This document shows positions 9,946 through 20,086 of a stretch of DNA of 64,000 nucleotides, piece after piece. Numbering within the stretch: the stretch's first letter is position 1; each line of letters starts with the position of its first letter. Source of the DNA: Bathynomus jamesi (Eukaryota > Arthropoda > Malacostraca > Isopoda > Cirolanidae). The notes under the pieces were generated by a model, which was given only the letters and a program-made list of their open reading frames with translations, made no database searches and was not told the origin of the DNA. Both the position numbers and the translations under genes were made by a program. Location of the stretch: the NCBI GenBank assembly GCA_023014485.1, contig JAJOZX010002713.1, positions 405,001 to 469,000 of the forward strand. Direction: 5' to 3'.

Positions 9946-10263
9946 TTATCTAGTCAGTAAAGGACCCAAAACTGAAAATAAGATGGGGAGAAATGACCCT
10001 CCTGTTTGTCCAATTATTCGTTTTTTCTTCCCTTCAGTTTGACTGTTACGAGCGAGTGCGCGTATTATGTTCTTGTAACGGCGTAGGCGAGCCTTCTGAG
10101 GTGGTTTCATTGATACATTGCAATTTATAACGTTAAGACAGATTTCACAGATGCATTTTAAAAAGTCGGAGTCGATATTTTTAATAAACATCTGCTGCAT
10201 TGCCCGGGGCAGTCGATGATAGATTTTTATTAATTCACTGTATTTCTTTAGCCTCTTTGTCAT
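9946..10263 (-). CDS. Small basic Polinton protein with C-terminal GG-hydrophobic tail
   Basis: A complete 105-residue ORF that overlaps the ATPase stop by four bases (10263 versus 10260). It has a helical N-terminal half (LIKIYHRLPRAMQQMFI), a CICEICLNVINCNV segment, a basic stretch (KARLRRYKNIIRALAR; GKKKRIIGQTGG) and a hydrophobic end (FLPILFSVLGPLL). This layout recurs in arthropod Polintons and is one of the few unbroken genes here. The tail after GG could be a membrane-active or cleavable peptide, but no function can be assigned. Confidence 0.6.
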   Translation of the reverse strand: MTKRLKKYSELIKIYHRLPRAMQQMFIKNIDSDFLKCICEICLNVINCNVSMKPPQKARLRRYKNIIRALARNSQTEGKKKRIIGQTGGSFLPILFSVLGPLLTR

Positions 10264-10890
10264 TCTGGAATATACACCGTTTCAGGCTCGTTTGGAAATA
10301 TATTCGTTCTTAGAAGCACCCTAAACGTGTTTCGCGGATGAAGGTCGCAAAGCAAATATCCGTAACGCGTGCTTGTAGCTTCTTTATAAACTTCCAAAAA
10401 CTCCTTACGCTGATTCGGGAACATTTGATTGGCTAATACCCCAATTTGTGATACATCTCTACGTTGCGCGAATAAGACTAGATATTGTGTATTTAACGAC
10501 ACGTCGCGCATGTACCTATTTTTGAAAAATAGATTCTGATTGTTGAAGAACACGCTTATGTTAAGATGGTGGGAGAATACTGTAAATGTCTCGGCAAACG
10601 TTTTATCCATCTCCAACATGAGATCTTCAATTACAATGACTGTATGTTCATTTCTCTTTAACGAATTAACATCATATACACCTTTGTGGAACAAAATATC
10701 ATCTTGGTACTCGTTGAACACTGATTGATACGTCGAATAGCACCATATAACTTTATGCACAAATTTTGAGAACATCTCTCCATTTCTTTAATGATTTTAA
10801 GCATAAACACAGTTTTACCACATCCTGTAGGTCCAGTATAATACATGTGGATGGGCTCGTGAATCTGAATTTTTCTACAGAGTCCATTTC
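10260..10890 (-). pseudogene. Polinton FtsK/HerA-type genome-packaging ATPase, frameshifted
   Basis: Walker A is GPTGCGKT (about 10830-10807 on the minus strand) and Walker B is VIVIEDLM (residues 46-53 of the longer open frame). They are followed by a conserved QN motif (ISVFFNNQNLF), as in A32-like/FtsK packaging ATPases of adenovirus-like and Polinton elements. It would pump element DNA into the capsid. The Walker A part and the rest lie in different frames, with the shift between about 10770 and 10790. The C-terminus ends at 10260 with PETVYIPE, a typical end. The true start is unclear; 10890 is an estimate. Confidence 0.8.
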
Positions 10891-12883
10891 TAGCACGTCA
10901 CACTCCTAAGTGGATCATTTACAAAATATTACAAATATTGAGTGCGGCTCCTTATATTTTTTCTTCTTCCACAGAACCGTGAATGACGATGAGGTACAGC
11001 ACCCCATCATCGACATTACAGACGACCCCGACGACAGTGTAGTTGTGATCACAGAATCTTCCCACACCGACGAATCCTCACCAGCGATACCGGTAGCACG
11101 TTCAAAGCGGAGACATGATGAAGAGCCCTCCACGTCAGGTATAAAACGTGCTAGGATTGCGCCGGTTGTTAGACCACCAGTAGTAGAGCCCCAACCCTCT
11201 ACGTCTTACGGCGCTCCCCACAATAGTAACTTCCTCAAATAAAAATATATCCCCTACTCCTGTTCAAATCCTTGTACATCCTCCGCAGCAGCTTCTCGCT
11301 TTGTTGAGGATGGCATAACATTCGAGTTGGTGCAAACCGTTGCCCCCATCCCAGTCTTGACTAGAAATCGGTATATAGTCAGGGTCGATCTAGATCCGTG
11401 TAGAGCAATAGCGTTGAGATGGACTACGGCGCCTAGTTAGGCATATTGTAGAGTTTGCCCTTCAGAACCGCGACGAACGTGAAGTCAGGACGATGCTGTC
11501 TTTTGGATTCGGGTCAGATGACGGAGATGTAGATGATTTTTGGGTAGTAATACCCTTCGGACGTTTGCAGCTGAAGATATAGAGTATATATTAGGCCGTA
11601 TAATGCAGGCCTCTTAAAGTAGTATAGCCTTCAATATGGACAACTTCACGGTAAATATTGACCGTGTATACCGTGTTGCGGTCATAGCGTCACACCTTAT
11701 ACTCTTAACTTCAATTCTCAGGCTATTTTTAGACGGCATATAAACGTCGATCGTGGTTGCGGCTTTATAGCAGTGGTCTTAGCACGTATGTTTACTGTAC
11801 TAAATACACGGACCCAAAAAATTTGGTTGCCTACGGTAGTGGTGCGTGCCCGTAAACTAGCTGTAGACTGCAAACTTGAGTTTGACTGTGCTATGGGTCC
11901 TGAAGAACTGAGAATGGTAGAACAGGAAATGAATGTTCGTATAGCTGTATTTGGCATGGATGATCGTCGTAGAACTGTGTACGTTTTTAAAAGCAATGTG
12001 AGAGTACAAGGCCCCTAGTTACTTTAGGACTGTCAGGGACAACGTATCTCCCATCCGTAATATAAGGACCTTCACGCGAGTTATGACAAAAGTCGAAAAT
12101 ATGGACGACATCATGATTTGTGTAAGGGATGTATCGAGTTTGCGGATGATATCGTGAAACATTGTAAAGACTGCCACATGGTATGTGAACAGTGTAAAAC
12201 TCCAAATGTGAAAGCCGTGTAGTTGAAGCTGAGAAGAGGGACTGTGATGTGTGTAGATGCACATTTTTCAATAATAACTGTTTTGAGCTCCATAAATCAA
12301 TTGGCACGTGCAGGAAAATGAGAATCTGTGAGTGTAGTATGTTTCACACAATGGATAATTGGGGGAACTTCAAGCAAAATGTTATGAAATTCAATGTCCT
12401 ACATGCCATAAGAAATATAAGGCGGAAGGAGTAAAGCATGTATGTTACATGAAAGATGCTAAGCCTAAAAATAACCCTTGTGTAAATGTGTACTACGATA
12501 TAGAAACATACACGAACGCAGAAACCAAAGAGGTTATTCCACATTTACTTGTAAGCCAGACTATCTGTGATGAGTGTATGGACATCGAGTGTGACGAGTG
12601 CCACAAATGCGGTAATGTACAAACGTTTTTAAAACGAGTGCCTACGACAGCCCTTTAAAACTCTTTTGTCCTATATTGTCAAGCTAGCGGACAAGTTCAA
12701 AAAAATGACTGTGTATATTCTCGCCCATAACGGGGCAAAATTTGTCACACAGTTCCTTTATAAGGAGTTGCTTGAGTACGAATCCCCTGAGATATTTACA
12801 GGTGACCCCTTGAAAAGAGGCAACAAGCTAATACAGATGCAGATAAGAGGCAATGTACAATTTAAAGACACTTTATTATTCAT

Positions 12884-14505
12884 ACCTTGTTGTTGTTTAG
12901 CCGATCAGCCCACCCTGATCGAGCAAGCCGGCGGCACGCAGGTAACCGATCGCCCTCTCCGGAGTGGACCAGAGGTTCAGCGCACTAGTGATGTTGTGTT
13001 GTGTTCGTTGTTGTGCTAGAGCGGTACAGTCTGTCATAATGTGTTCAATTGTTTGTGGTGTGTCCTGGCACAAGTGGCAGGTGTCGTCTATGGAGTTGTC
13101 TAGTCTGTGTTTATATGTCCGTAAGTTGGGGTGATGTCCACATCGGAATCGTGCTAAGTTAACTCGATCCGATCTGCTCAGGCTGATCTCTGACTTGTTA
13201 ATGGGTGGCGGCTTCGCACCTAGGACCGTATTCGGACCGAGTCGTGTCAGTGCTTTGTGGGTTAGGTGTGTGTGTATGTGTTTTCTGTACTGTGTGATGT
13301 CTGTGGGGCGTGGTATGGAATGGAGTATTTGGTTATAATGTCTCTCTGGTGTTACCTTAATGGTGCGAGGTGTTGGTGCATGATTGTACATGTAGTGGCA
13401 AGGGTGTTGTGGGTTAGTTGTCACTGCTGCCATGAATTGTGTTCCCCTCATGTCTAAATGTTCCCTAACTTTCAGTATTTTTGTTTCTGTGTGCAGGTGT
13501 TCTATTGGTGTTGTTTGAGTGCATCCTGTAATGATACGAAGTGCGTTTTTTGTATTGTCTGTAAGGTGTTTATGTGTGTGTTTGAGATAATGGGTGCCCA
13601 GCATGGGCTAGCATAGTCCATAACTGATCGAATATATTGTTTGTATATGAGTGTTGTTGTTTCCTGCTGGTGTCCAAAGTTTGTGCCTGTTAGTCCCCTA
13701 AGAGTGTTAAGTCTTGACGTACATTTGTTTTTAATGTCCTGAATGTGGTTTGCAAAAGATAATGATGTGTTGTATGTGACCCCAAGTATTTTCGTCCTGT
13801 GAGTGTGTGGAATGTTGATGTTGTTTAGTGTAAGCTGTGGAATTACCTGGTGTTCTTTTGTGTTGCTTGTAAGCAAGGTGATGGTTGGTTTTGTGGGCGC
13901 TACTTTGAGTCTATTGTGTGTGAGCCAGTCTTGTATACTGTTTATGTATGTTTGTAGGTTATTTGTAGCGGTGTCGATGTTGTTGTGGGTGGATGTTAGA
14001 GTGATGTCATCTGCATATGATGATAAGGTAAGCTTGTTATCTATGGGTGCTGGAATGTCATGCATGTATAAGTTGAAGAGTGTTGATGAGAGAACAGAGC
14101 CTTGAGGGACACCGTTCGGAAAAAGCTTGTTTTTGGATGACTTGCCATTAAATGTGACATGTGAGTATCTTCCTGAAAGATAGTTGCTCAGCCACCTTTT
14201 GGTGTTATTGTGCATGTTTGTGTTGAGTATTTTGTTTATCAGCGGGAAGCGTGGGATGGCATCAAATGCTTTACTAATGTCTATTGTTGTTAATAGTGTA
14301 CGTTGAGCTAGTCGTTTGGAGTTGATGCCATCCATGATGTGCTGCGTGAGGTTAGTGAGTAATGTCGTGGTTGAGTGGTGAGGTCTGAATCCATGTTGAG
14401 TAGGCGATAGTGGAATGTGTGGGTTGGTGATTTGTAAGATTAGTCTTTCTGTTACTTTGGAAGGTGTGCATAGTAAAGTAATGGGTCTATAGGAAGCTGG
14501 TTCTG
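12884..14505 (-). mobile_element. 5'-truncated Jockey-like non-LTR retrotransposon inside polB
   Basis: It runs leftward, interrupting the exonuclease-polymerase region of the Polinton polymerase gene. The 5' end is truncated inside the RT (first recognisable residues NPTEPASYRPITLL). The 3' end has a short AAC-type tail (12884-12893 on the complement). Removing the insert brings LLFIP and DFCKLAKLP of PolB next to each other, which confirms it as an insertion. No clear target duplication could be set. Confidence 0.85.
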
Positions 14506-14510
14506 TTGGA
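12897..14510 (-). pseudogene. Reverse transcriptase (Jockey-like LINE ORF2 C-terminal part)
   Basis: RT motifs in order: ASYRPITLL, DISKAFDAI (motif A), GVPQGSVLS (motif B) and YADDITL (motif C with both Asp). A thumb region follows (SYLSGRYSHV earlier, KILGVTY later). The long frame closes at 13502 and a second, overlapping frame from 13604 continues through the C-terminal part to 12897. That part includes RFRCGHHPNL and a Cys-His cluster, CHLCQDTPQTIEHIMTDC. One frameshift near 13550 is thus the main lesion. The endonuclease half is missing because of 5' truncation. Confidence 0.85.
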
Positions 14511-16727
14511 TTTTTGTAAATTAGCAAAGCTACCCAAGGTGATGGGCGTAGCAGCTGAAGTTTCAAAAGGATATTTTACTTACACATTCCTCACTAGCGA
14601 AACTTTAAATTACGTAGGTCTACCTCCACCCAAACATTACTTTAATTATGAATGTATGAGTACAGATGAACGTGAAGATTTTAACCGATACTATAACAGT
14701 TTTAATGAATCTAGTCTTTATAATATAGCTTATGAATGTGAGCGTTATTGCGTGAATGATGTGCGCGTGCTGAGAGTATGTTTCCAGGCCTTTAGAAGGA
14801 TGTACATAGGCCGTTTCAAATGCGATCCGTTGCAAGTCGCAACCACCATCGCCTCATTATGTTTTACGGTGTTAAAGAATAACTTCATGCCTAAAGACAC
14901 CTTAGCTATTATTCAAAGAAACAATCCCCGCAGTTATGGGCACAAGGCTATTTACTGGCTCATACACCTACAATGGCAGACAGGTTATACATAAAGCATG
15001 CCCGCAACACGGGTGAAGTCCACATTAAGGTTAATGGTCGTGTTTTTTGGGTTGATGGACTAAGTGAAAACCGTGCCACTGGTGAGAAGACTGTGTACTC
15101 CTTTAACGGTTGCTGGTGGCACGGATGCCCCCGTCCTGAGTGTGGAATCGCAGGAGATATCCATGGTAGATCTCCTGCCGACTGTCTTGCGTAGACCCGC
15201 ACCCGCGATCAATTTGTAGGATCCCAGTTCACTCAAAAAGTCTCGTGGGAACATGAGTATGATGCACGGATGGAGGCAGACGGACAGTTCCGTGAAGAAG
15301 TAAACACGATCAAGCGTTCAATGGTGCTGGATCCTCTCAAATGCGGTGATAGCTTGTTCGGAGGGCGTACAATCCCCTTCAAGCTATACTTTCCGCCTAC
15401 GGAGGGTGTGAAACTCCATTACTACGATTTCTGTTTGTTATACCCCTACGTGATGAAGAACAATCCGTACCCCGTTGGTGCGCCTGAGAAACAGGTGGGA
15501 CCTAACCTACCCTCCATCAACGAGTTCTCAAGAAATTTGAACGGGTATTATTTCGGCCTTTCTTTCGTAGACGTACTCCCCCCTCGCAATTTATGGATGC
15601 CGATCTTACCCGTCGTTATCGATCACAAGCTCATGTTTCCCCTGTACGAAGTGCGCAGAAGAGAACAATGGTGATTGTGACGATACAACTCACCAGCGTA
15701 AGATTAGAGGTGTATATACAAGTCCAGAGCTGGATCTAGCTGTTCGCCATGGCTACAGCATATTGAAAATACATGAGGTGTGGAGGTTTCAGAAGTTACC
15801 CAACCTTTTCACACCATATATAAACGCTTTTTTTAAAGATAAGGTCGAAGCATCAGGGTATCCGCGAGGAGTTGATACCGAAGATGAAAAATCGGCCTAT
15901 ATTCAACGTTACCGTGACCGTGAGGGTATACAGCTTGATCGTACCCAAATTGTAAAGAACCCTGGCAAGCGTTTTAGTGCAAAGTTGTGTCTAAACAGGT
16001 TTTGGGGAAAATTTGCACAGAATACCGGCAAAGGGAACATTCATTTGGCACAAAATTATAGTGAAGTCTGGGATTATGCCAATGCTCCTGATAAAGAGGT
16101 CATGGAGATCATGAATGTAGGTAATACTTACATAATAAAGTACAACAATACCGAATTGGTCACAGATACTTCACGGGTTACAAACATACCTGTAGCCAGC
16201 TTCACAACGGCGTACGCCCGCATAAAACTTTGGGGGTTATTGCATTCTCTTGGGCGGAGGGTATTGTACGCTGATACAGTTAGTGTGATATTCACAGAGA
16301 GGGAGGGTGAATACATGCCTCCTATTGGTGAATTCCTCGGTGAGTTGACTGATCAAGACTGATCAAGGATGAGTATGGAGACACTGCATACGCCGACTCT
16401 TTTTTCTCAACAGGACCAAAAACTTATGGGGTACGGGTGAGGGTGGGTGAGGATATGAAATATATCGTGAAGGCAAAGGGTATCACGCTCAACCATGCGA
16501 ATCGGCGGGTCGTTAACTTTGAATCGTTGAAGGATCTAGTGTTTGGATGATGTTGAGGGCGATCGGCCTCCCCAACTAACTGTAGGCCCCCACAATTTTC
16601 GGGCGCAGAAGGTGGGGGGCGTGAAGGAACTTAGGGGTACAAAGGTATGCGTAACACCTATAGGAAACGTTACCAGTTACCTGGTACCTATGATACCGTA
16701 CCCTTTGGATACCATAACCTTTGATGT

Positions 16728-16860
16728 GCCTATTGTTAACTTATTTATCACACGTATTTGTAAATATATATGTCTTGAAAATAATCTTTGATGTGTCTAT
16801 TGCTAACTAATTTATTACACGTATTTGTAAATATATATACCTTGAATATTTCGTTTATTA
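16728..16860. repeat. Tandem duplication, about 65 bp, after polB
   Basis: The block 'tgtgcctattgttaactt-atttatcacacgtatttgtaaatatatat' is followed at 16795 by a second copy with a few substitutions (tgtgtctattgctaactaatttattacacg...). It lies immediately after the polymerase stop. A (GT)n tract follows at 16902-16920. Confidence 0.8.
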
Positions 16861-17059
16861 AATAAATCATGTTTCAATTAGCGTTTCAAATTCTCCTTTG
16901 TGTGCGTGTGTGTGTGTGTGTACAGGTGAAAGTTCTAAGCTCCGCCCACTGTAAGACCAGCAACGTGAGTCATGCTACTACCTGGGCTTCCCTGCGCGGT
17001 CAGTTGTTTGCAGTAAGCCCCTGGGTATCAGACGTGGTATCTCGCACGCGTAGACGGAA

Positions 17060-17658
17060 ATAGTAGTGGCTACCTTTAATTATTGCTTGTTCAAAACGTT
17101 TATGAAATGGTAATTCTGCAAAGTGTTCAAGATGGGTGGATACTGAAAACTCCCTATTGCCCCCTCCTTTGCCTTTTAAGACTACATTGAATCGTGCGAA
17201 GAGCAAGATGTACAAATACTATATGGCTATTCTGGTGGAGAGCATTGTATGCTTTCGTAGCACAGACGATGTATTGAAGTATGTTATAGAATCTAAGCTT
17301 TATAAAGGCTCACATATACCGTGAAGTAAAAGAAACAACGCGTGCAGAAGAGAAGCAACGGATATGGATAATGAGTCTTATTGATGGGTGGTATGACAAG
17401 CGATATTATGTCATGTTACACCATACCGATTACTCGTACCCTGCGACTGAGAATGTAAATCTCGTCATCATGGAGAATCTTAAGTATTTTTATCACTATA
17501 TTAATGTATATCATGACGAGGTTTGTAGTGAGGTTGTGGCTAATGCCCTGCGTGAGTTTTTAACAGAATTTAGAGACGAGTATCGCTTGTTAAACAAAAA
17601 GGAAAAATATGGGCATATGTTCCTCTCAAAGAGTGCGCTGGAGTGTGAAGACGTTTAG
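17060..17658 (+). pseudogene. Unknown Polinton right-arm protein 1
   Basis: Two open frames, 17136-17324 and 17371-17658, are joined by continuous coding-like sequence in a shifted frame (about 17300-17370). The second encodes a DGWYDKRYYVMLHH segment, Tyr/Asp/Glu-rich helices and no low complexity. It looks like a real, once-frameshifted gene of roughly 150-190 residues. I recognise no domain. Its place between the polymerase and the right terminal repeat is where Polintons carry lineage-specific genes. Confidence 0.45.
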
Positions 17659-17827
17659 TTTGTGGAAATGGTGAGTGGTAAAACAATAAAACCGTTATAA
17701 AATGTGTTTTGTTCGTGAAAATTACCCTGAAGGAAAATACCTGGTGCGTATTCAGGGAAGTGGGAGTGATAAAACATTAAAACCGAAATTAATTCTTGCA
17801 TCGGAAAAAAATACCTGCCCAATATAA

Positions 17828-18698
17828 TGGGATACAACGATTCATGTTGGATCAGCGCCGTACACGTTTCATTAGATTATGGTGTGACTCACTCCTCCCG
17901 TCGAACCGTCGCGTTGCATGTGCCTCATAGTTATCTCAGAGCTTGAACTGAGACGTGCGCTCCTCGAATACGATGGAACTTCCGTTGAGCAGCATTCTGA
18001 ACGCCGTGTACGATGTGTCCGTGACGAAGTCGTTGCGCGTGTTCAGGCGTAAATCCGGTATCGTTAACTATGTACTGGAAACGGATTGTAGACAAACAAA
18101 CAAACGGAATGTTGTTTATTTAAGTGTCGAGGAGATGAATAGAATCTTCGTGATAGTTGAGAAGTGGAGTGAAGATCGTTATAAAATTCCTACAGGTGTA
18201 GGTACAAGAAGAGAGCAGATTAGTGACACCCCCTCATACGCTGTTGTATGTACGTTGTGTATAAATAACGATCGGCCATGCATTGATATATGGTTGATGT
18301 GGAAGAATGCTTCTGATAATAACGCTCTTGTTTCTACTCGAAACCGTTTCATCCTCGACAGAATGTTTGAAATCGTTGGATTCCGCAAGCTGAAGCCTAT
18401 ATTAGACGTGCGTGTTACGGATATGCTTTATTTTTATACAGTACTTGAATACGCATACACCGCTCTGCTCGATGGGTTTACCGAGTGTAGGACTGAAGAA
18501 GGTGAGAATGGTCTCGAGCTGGAGGATTATTTAAAAAGTTTAGACTCTTTGAAATATCATGAACTTTGGTACAAAGCACTTGATCGGTGCAGGGCTGAGC
18601 TCACCTACACCGTTCACCCTGAAGAACTATTTCTTTATATAACGAGCAGCTGTCGTAACGACTTAGAAGATTATTTCAATTGCCGCTATGTTGAGTGA
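17828..18698 (+). CDS. Unknown Polinton right-arm protein 2 (related trace at 43.25 kb)
   Basis: The frame from ATG 17955 gives 247 residues to a TGA at 18696-18698; an earlier coding-like stretch from about 17828 may belong to it in another frame. It is mixed alpha/beta in composition, with no membrane segment or low complexity, and contains IDIWLMWKNASDNN in the middle and TVHPEELFLYI with an acidic helix near the end. The last 60 residues match a translated fragment at 43255-43449 closely (TVHPxELFL and LEDYL/REYLED both conserved). So this is a protein family conserved beyond this copy. I know of no function. Confidence 0.6.
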
Positions 18699-18953
18699 AG
18701 ATGAGTTCACGATTGAAAAGCTCGCGTCGGTAGAAATAAACCCTCGATTGGAAAGGCCGTGTTTAAAGATAACATACCAACCGGTTGTAAAGTGGGCACA
18801 AAAATAGTACTGAACGATATGAAGGCCCTTTATACAGAGTATAGATTTCCCTATATTTTAAGCGTTGAAATATTATTAAACCGCGTATACTGCGTAATGC
18901 AGAGCAATAATGATGTAATTGTAGACTCTTTAAGTTCGAGTTTAGTATTTTGA
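18688..18953 (+). pseudogene. Unknown Polinton right-arm protein 3
   Basis: An ATG at 18688 overlaps the end of the preceding gene by 11 bases and opens a 39-codon acidic/basic stretch (MLSEDEFTIEKLASVEINPR). It stops near 18807. A second frame (18759-18953) continues with LNDMKALYTEYRFPYILSV. Both may be parts of one frameshifted small gene of 85-90 residues. No domain recognised. Confidence 0.35.
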
Positions 18954-19077
18954 AAAAAAGTGAAATGTACTTATATATTTAACATAATTGTGTATATACA
19001 TTTCTGCTATATTGATGGTTATACGATTTCTTATTTTGGGCTGTAGAAGATAAAGTGTATGTATTTAATTATTTAGT

Positions 19078-19078
<1 letters not shown>

Positions 19079-19128
<50 letters not shown>
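19079..19128. repeat. (TA)n microsatellite
   Basis: About 50 bp of pure TA, placed between the last right-arm gene and the tandem duplication. Confidence 0.95.
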
Positions 19129-19130
<2 letters not shown>

Positions 19131-19132
<2 letters not shown>

Positions 19133-19452
19133 CCTATACTAATATCCTTTTCATTATACGTTTCGTATATTATTATTTTCAATATTTTTAATTGTTTAAT
19201 ATAACTATATTTTTGGGGTAATGCTATATTTCTTATACTATTATTATTATTTTTGATGATTCCAATGTATATTTATTTTCTATATATTTACTATTTCCTG
19301 TACTAATACCCTTTTCATTATACGTTTCGTATATTATTATTTTCAATATTTTTAATTGTTTAATATAACTGTTTTTCGGGTACTGCCATATTTCTTATAC
19401 TATTATTATTATTTTTGAACATTCCAATGTATATTTATTTTCTATATATTTA
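19131..19452. repeat. Tandem duplication, about 163 bp, near the Polinton right end
   Basis: Two copies (19131-19293 and 19294-19452) share 'ttttcattatacgtttcgtatattattattttcaatatttttaattgtttaatataact' exactly, plus 'ttcttatactattattattatttttga' and 'ttccaatgtatatttattttctatatattta'. They are non-coding and AT-rich. Confidence 0.9.
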
Positions 19453-19616
19453 CAATAAACATAATGATTTAATGTTGTTTTATTTCATTCTTTTGTTTGT
19501 ATTTTCTTTTGGGTTTCGTTTTAGTAATTAACTCTCTTGTTGAATAAATTTAAGGAGAAAGTCAATCATGCTTTTAATAATTAAAAACATTATTTGACAA
19601 CTCGTGTGAAATAAAA

Positions 19617-19698
19617 TAAATGGTGGTATCTATCAACTCACCCTAATAACGTATACCTGAACAATTAAAATAAAAAGTGGTATCTGGCAACTCAACCT
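19617..19698 (-). repeat. Polinton right terminal inverted repeat
   Basis: The reverse complement starts AGGTTGAGTTGCCAGATACC and matches 4993-5080 over about 85 bp, which fixes the right boundary at 19698. Inward of 19617 the two ends diverge. Confidence 0.9.
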
Positions 19699-19704
19699 GA
19701 AGAA

Positions 19705-20086
19705 GCCATTTACGCCTTCTAAGCCAACTGGCTGATTAGGAGTCTATAAGAGGACGGCGGGTGGACTGAAGTGTTAATATGCACTTGCTCCTGCCAGGTG
19801 AACACCTCTCTTCCTTTCTCTCCTTCTCCTGTCTTTCTCTTCGGGGAAACGCCGCCTCCAAGTTTCATGACCCCTTGTTGCATCTGCAGCATTCCCCCAC
19901 CCCCTTCATTGCATACCCCACCCCTTTGCAACATTGATCATTCTCTCTTGACATTCTTGCACTCTAACCTTTTGCGCCCATACTACTGATCCAGAAGTTG
20001 TAAAAAATAATATCTAATGATTGGGGTAATGGAGATGGATCAGAATTGGGTTTTGGGTAACCATACAACAAAGGTTGGGAACCACT
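19705..20086 (-). repeat. Right arm of the inverted host repeat
   Basis: The reverse complement of 19860-20000 matches 2190-2350 (words gatccagtagtatggg, aaaaggttagagtgcaagaatg, aatgatcaatgttgcaaa, atgcaatgaagggggtgggg). The outer terminus is agtggttcccaacctt. It abuts the right Polinton repeat. Confidence 0.55.

Larger units (their letters stand above)
10975..16724 (+). pseudogene. Protein-primed DNA polymerase B of the Polinton, split by a LINE
   Basis: The gene reads rightward through several frames. An acidic, NLS-like N-terminal region (SKRRHDEEPSTS, KRARI) spans 10975-11242. An ordered domain with EDGITFELVQTVAPIPVLTR follows at about 11300, then Cys-rich zinc-binding segments at 12120-12480. 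The exonuclease starts at VYYDIET (12490) and VYILAHNGAKF (12710). After the LINE, polymerase continues at 14506 with YVGLPPPKHYF, then SFNGCWWHGCP (15100), motif A YYDFCLLYPYVM (15421), motif B region KRFSAKLCLNRFWGKF (15970) and motif C YADTVS (16267-16284). The C-terminus near 16700 ends PFGYHNL. At least six stops or frameshifts are present, and the second motif C Asp is Val. Confidence 0.85.
4993..19698. mobile_element. Polinton/Maverick-type element, degenerate, about 14.7 kb
   Basis: Terminal inverted repeats bound a set of Polinton genes: chromodomain-bearing rve integrase, FtsK-like packaging ATPase, penton-like minor capsid protein, PX-like core protein and protein-primed DNA polymerase B. 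These elements are virus-like self-synthesising transposons (related to adintoviruses) that replicate with their own PolB and insert with a retroviral-type integrase. Left genes run leftward and the polymerase and right arm run rightward. Most genes are frameshifted or stopped. I could not find a double-jelly-roll major capsid gene or an adenain-like protease between the repeats. A Tc1/mariner element and a LINE are nested inside. The target duplication is unresolved: gaggaa on the left and gaagaa on the right are a near match only. Confidence 0.9.

Noticed and set aside
16902..16925. (GT)n tract followed by acag as a splice acceptor
   Set aside because: A chance tacag after a GT microsatellite; no supported exon follows and Polinton genes here show no clear introns.
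4987..19704. 6-bp Polinton target duplication
   Set aside because: Left gaggaa and right gaagaa differ and do not fall in register with the TIR ends; I could not set it with confidence.
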